Shown here one piece after another: positions 62,967 to 64,000 of a DNA stretch of 64,000 nucleotides. This DNA comes from Bacteroidota bacterium (GTDB taxonomy: Bacteria; Bacteroidota; JABWAT01): the NCBI GenBank assembly GCA_020161835.1, contig JAIUNL010000005.1:1-64000 (forward strand), in the 5' to 3' direction. Below the pieces are notes generated by a model that was given only the letters and a program-made list of their open reading frames with translations, was not told the origin of the DNA and did not search any database. Made by a program: the position numbers and the translations under genes. The stretch's first letter is position 1, and each line of letters begins with the position of its first letter.

Positions 62967-64000
62967 TTATTTCAGCAGTACTATTTTCCTGAATTCACTT
63001 TTCCCGGACTGACTCAGCCTCAGAAAATATAGTCCGGAAGAAAGTCCAGATCCATTGAGTTGAACAGACTTCTCCCCTGCCGGCTGAAAACCGCTTACCA
63101 GTTTTTTGACTTCCCTTCCGGTAACATCATATAGAATAAGAGAAACGAAACCGGAAACGGGCAGATGATACCGGATTGTGGTTTCAGGATTAAAAGGGTT
63201 TGGAAAGTTTGGGTGAAGAGTTAACTGATTTGGCATTTCTGTACCTTCAACCCCTTCAGACCAGGGCAGATAAGAAAACGTGTATGTCCAGGAAGCTAAA
63301 TTACGCCAGGCATTATCCAGATGATTCTGTCCCCATCTGAGTCCGCTTTCTCTTTTTCCGTTTGCATCCGCATCATAGATTACCCAATCAATTGGAATGG
63401 GCCAAACGTTGCATCCACCTGCACTACAGTGCGATTCAATGGCAAAAACGTTGTCGCCCGGATAAATTGAAGCCAGATCTACCCAGGAAATGCCCCATTC
63501 CAGAGTATAACCTTCAGAATCAACCTTCCATTCATATTCCACTGAAGATTGGGTATCAATTGTATTGCCGTTTTGTCCGTCAATAACCCGGGTCGAATTA
63601 AATCTGATGTGATAATCAGGTTTTTCTCCACGACGGAAGGATGTATGGTCGGCTCCATTATACTCATAAGCACCAAAAAAGAAATCAACTGCATCCTGAT
63701 CGTTGGTTGCAGTTGTTGAATCAGTAAAAACAATATCATCAACCACGTGTAAAGCAATGTTAAGGGAATCTTTTGAAAAATTGATCCAGATTTTAGCACT
63801 GAGGTCTTGATCACCACTATGATTTCCCAGTTCAGTTAAAACAGTTCCGGTTCCCAGTGACGACTTCATTTCCCAGGGATGAAACTGATTCCATTCGGAA
63901 AGTGAACCGTCTGCCTTGAATCCCAACCTTGATTCGGTTTGAACAAGCGGGACGAATCTCGCTGTGTTTTGTGCAGGTTCGGGCGAAACTCCAAAATAGG
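62967..64000 (-). CDS. CBM9-like protein with T9SS sorting domain, 3' part
   Basis: The frame is open to the right edge, so at least 343 residues are seen and the start lies outside. The visible order is a linker (TARFVPLVQTESRLGFKADG), a CBM9/DOMON-like domain (SLNIALHVVDDIVFTDS, RRGEKPDYHIRFNSTRV, ESGLRWGQNHLDNAWRNLAS) and a sorting domain (LHPNFPNPFNPETTIRYHL). It is clearly homologous to the C-terminal half of the protein at 58166-60829, with the same ESGLRW and RRG-PDYH-RFNS signatures. Likely another surface glycan-binding protein, or the C-terminus of a glycosidase whose catalytic domain lies beyond the window. It has its own strong terminator. Confidence 0.8.
   Translation of the reverse strand, partial: YFGVSPEPAQNTARFVPLVQTESRLGFKADGSLSEWNQFHPWEMKSSLGTGTVLTELGNHSGDQDLSAKIWINFSKDSLNIALHVVDDIVFTDSTTATNDQDAVDFFFGAYEYNGADHTSFRRGEKPDYHIRFNSTRVIDGQNGNTIDTQSSVEYEWKVDSEGYTLEWGISWVDLASIYPGDNVFAIESHCSAGGCNVWPIPIDWVIYDADANGKRESGLRWGQNHLDNAWRNLASWTYTFSYLPWSEGVEGTEMPNQLTLHPNFPNPFNPETTIRYHLPVSGFVSLILYDVTGREVKKLVSGFQPAGEKSVQLNGSGLSSGLYFLRLSQSGKSEFRKIVLLK

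Noticed and set aside
1..64000. tRNA or rRNA genes
   Set aside because: No cloverleaf with a TTCRA arm or conserved rRNA block was noticed on either strand by eye; a covariance search would be needed to be certain.

Overview
The window looks like a chromosomal segment from an FCB-group bacterium (Bacteroidota, Ignavibacteriota, Calditrichota or Marinimicrobia-like). The evidence is: many secreted proteins end in a type IX secretion (T9SS) sorting domain with the NPFNPST-type motif; there is a PorV/PorQ-like protein, a PorP/SprF-like fragment and a CarboxypepD_reg TonB-dependent receptor. The phylum cannot be resolved further by eye.

Region 1 (1-975): the 3' end of a PorP/SprF-like gene with a C-terminal SPOR domain, a hairpin, and a short remnant of an ATPase-like gene.

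Region 2 (about 976-16680): an integron gene-cassette array without a visible integrase (a CALIN). About 13 intact or nearly intact and 4 decayed attC sites of about 118 bp (R'' TCTAAC or CCTAAC, R' GTTAGA or GTTAGG) separate AT-rich cassettes whose ORFs all point right. Most cassettes encode small exported proteins or lipoproteins of unknown function. Recognisable ones are a SIMPL (DUF541) protein, a DUF695 protein, a signal-peptidase-like membrane protein that lacks the catalytic serine, and a class III cyclase relative with an in-frame stop. Three cassettes belong to one diverged family with no conserved ORF. One attC is split by an IS110-family element. Its 5' non-coding part folds into a bridge-RNA-like hairpin whose loop matches the attC target flank. 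The array decays towards its right end, where a DUF4919 pseudogene and a FISUMP lipoprotein lie.

Region 3 (18657-64000): a polysaccharide-utilisation locus, all on the minus strand. It encodes three GH3 enzymes, GH5-CBM6, GH2, GH26, GH92, a GH37/GH63-like enzyme and a GH16 lichenase that appears naturally circularly permuted. It also has two CotH/lamin-tail surface proteins, two CBM9-like surface proteins, a TonB-dependent receptor, a large T9SS protein, a PorV-like protein, a TonB-like protein, an esterase, a parvulin-type foldase, a ROK sugar kinase, a FucP-type MFS sugar transporter and an SGLT-type sodium/sugar symporter. No SusD homologue is seen. Surface enzymes and the receptor would handle beta-glucan and mannan-type glycans, periplasmic enzymes would release monosaccharides, and the two inner-membrane transporters and the kinase would take them in.

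Two promoters of this locus (upstream of the GH3 gene ending at 25135 and of the symporter ending at 62522) share a duplicated regulatory module. It holds three TATCA-N3-TGATA palindromes at identical spacing (17 and 25 bp) plus further conserved blocks. A 193-bp MITE-like element lies between the GH3 gene and the foldase gene.
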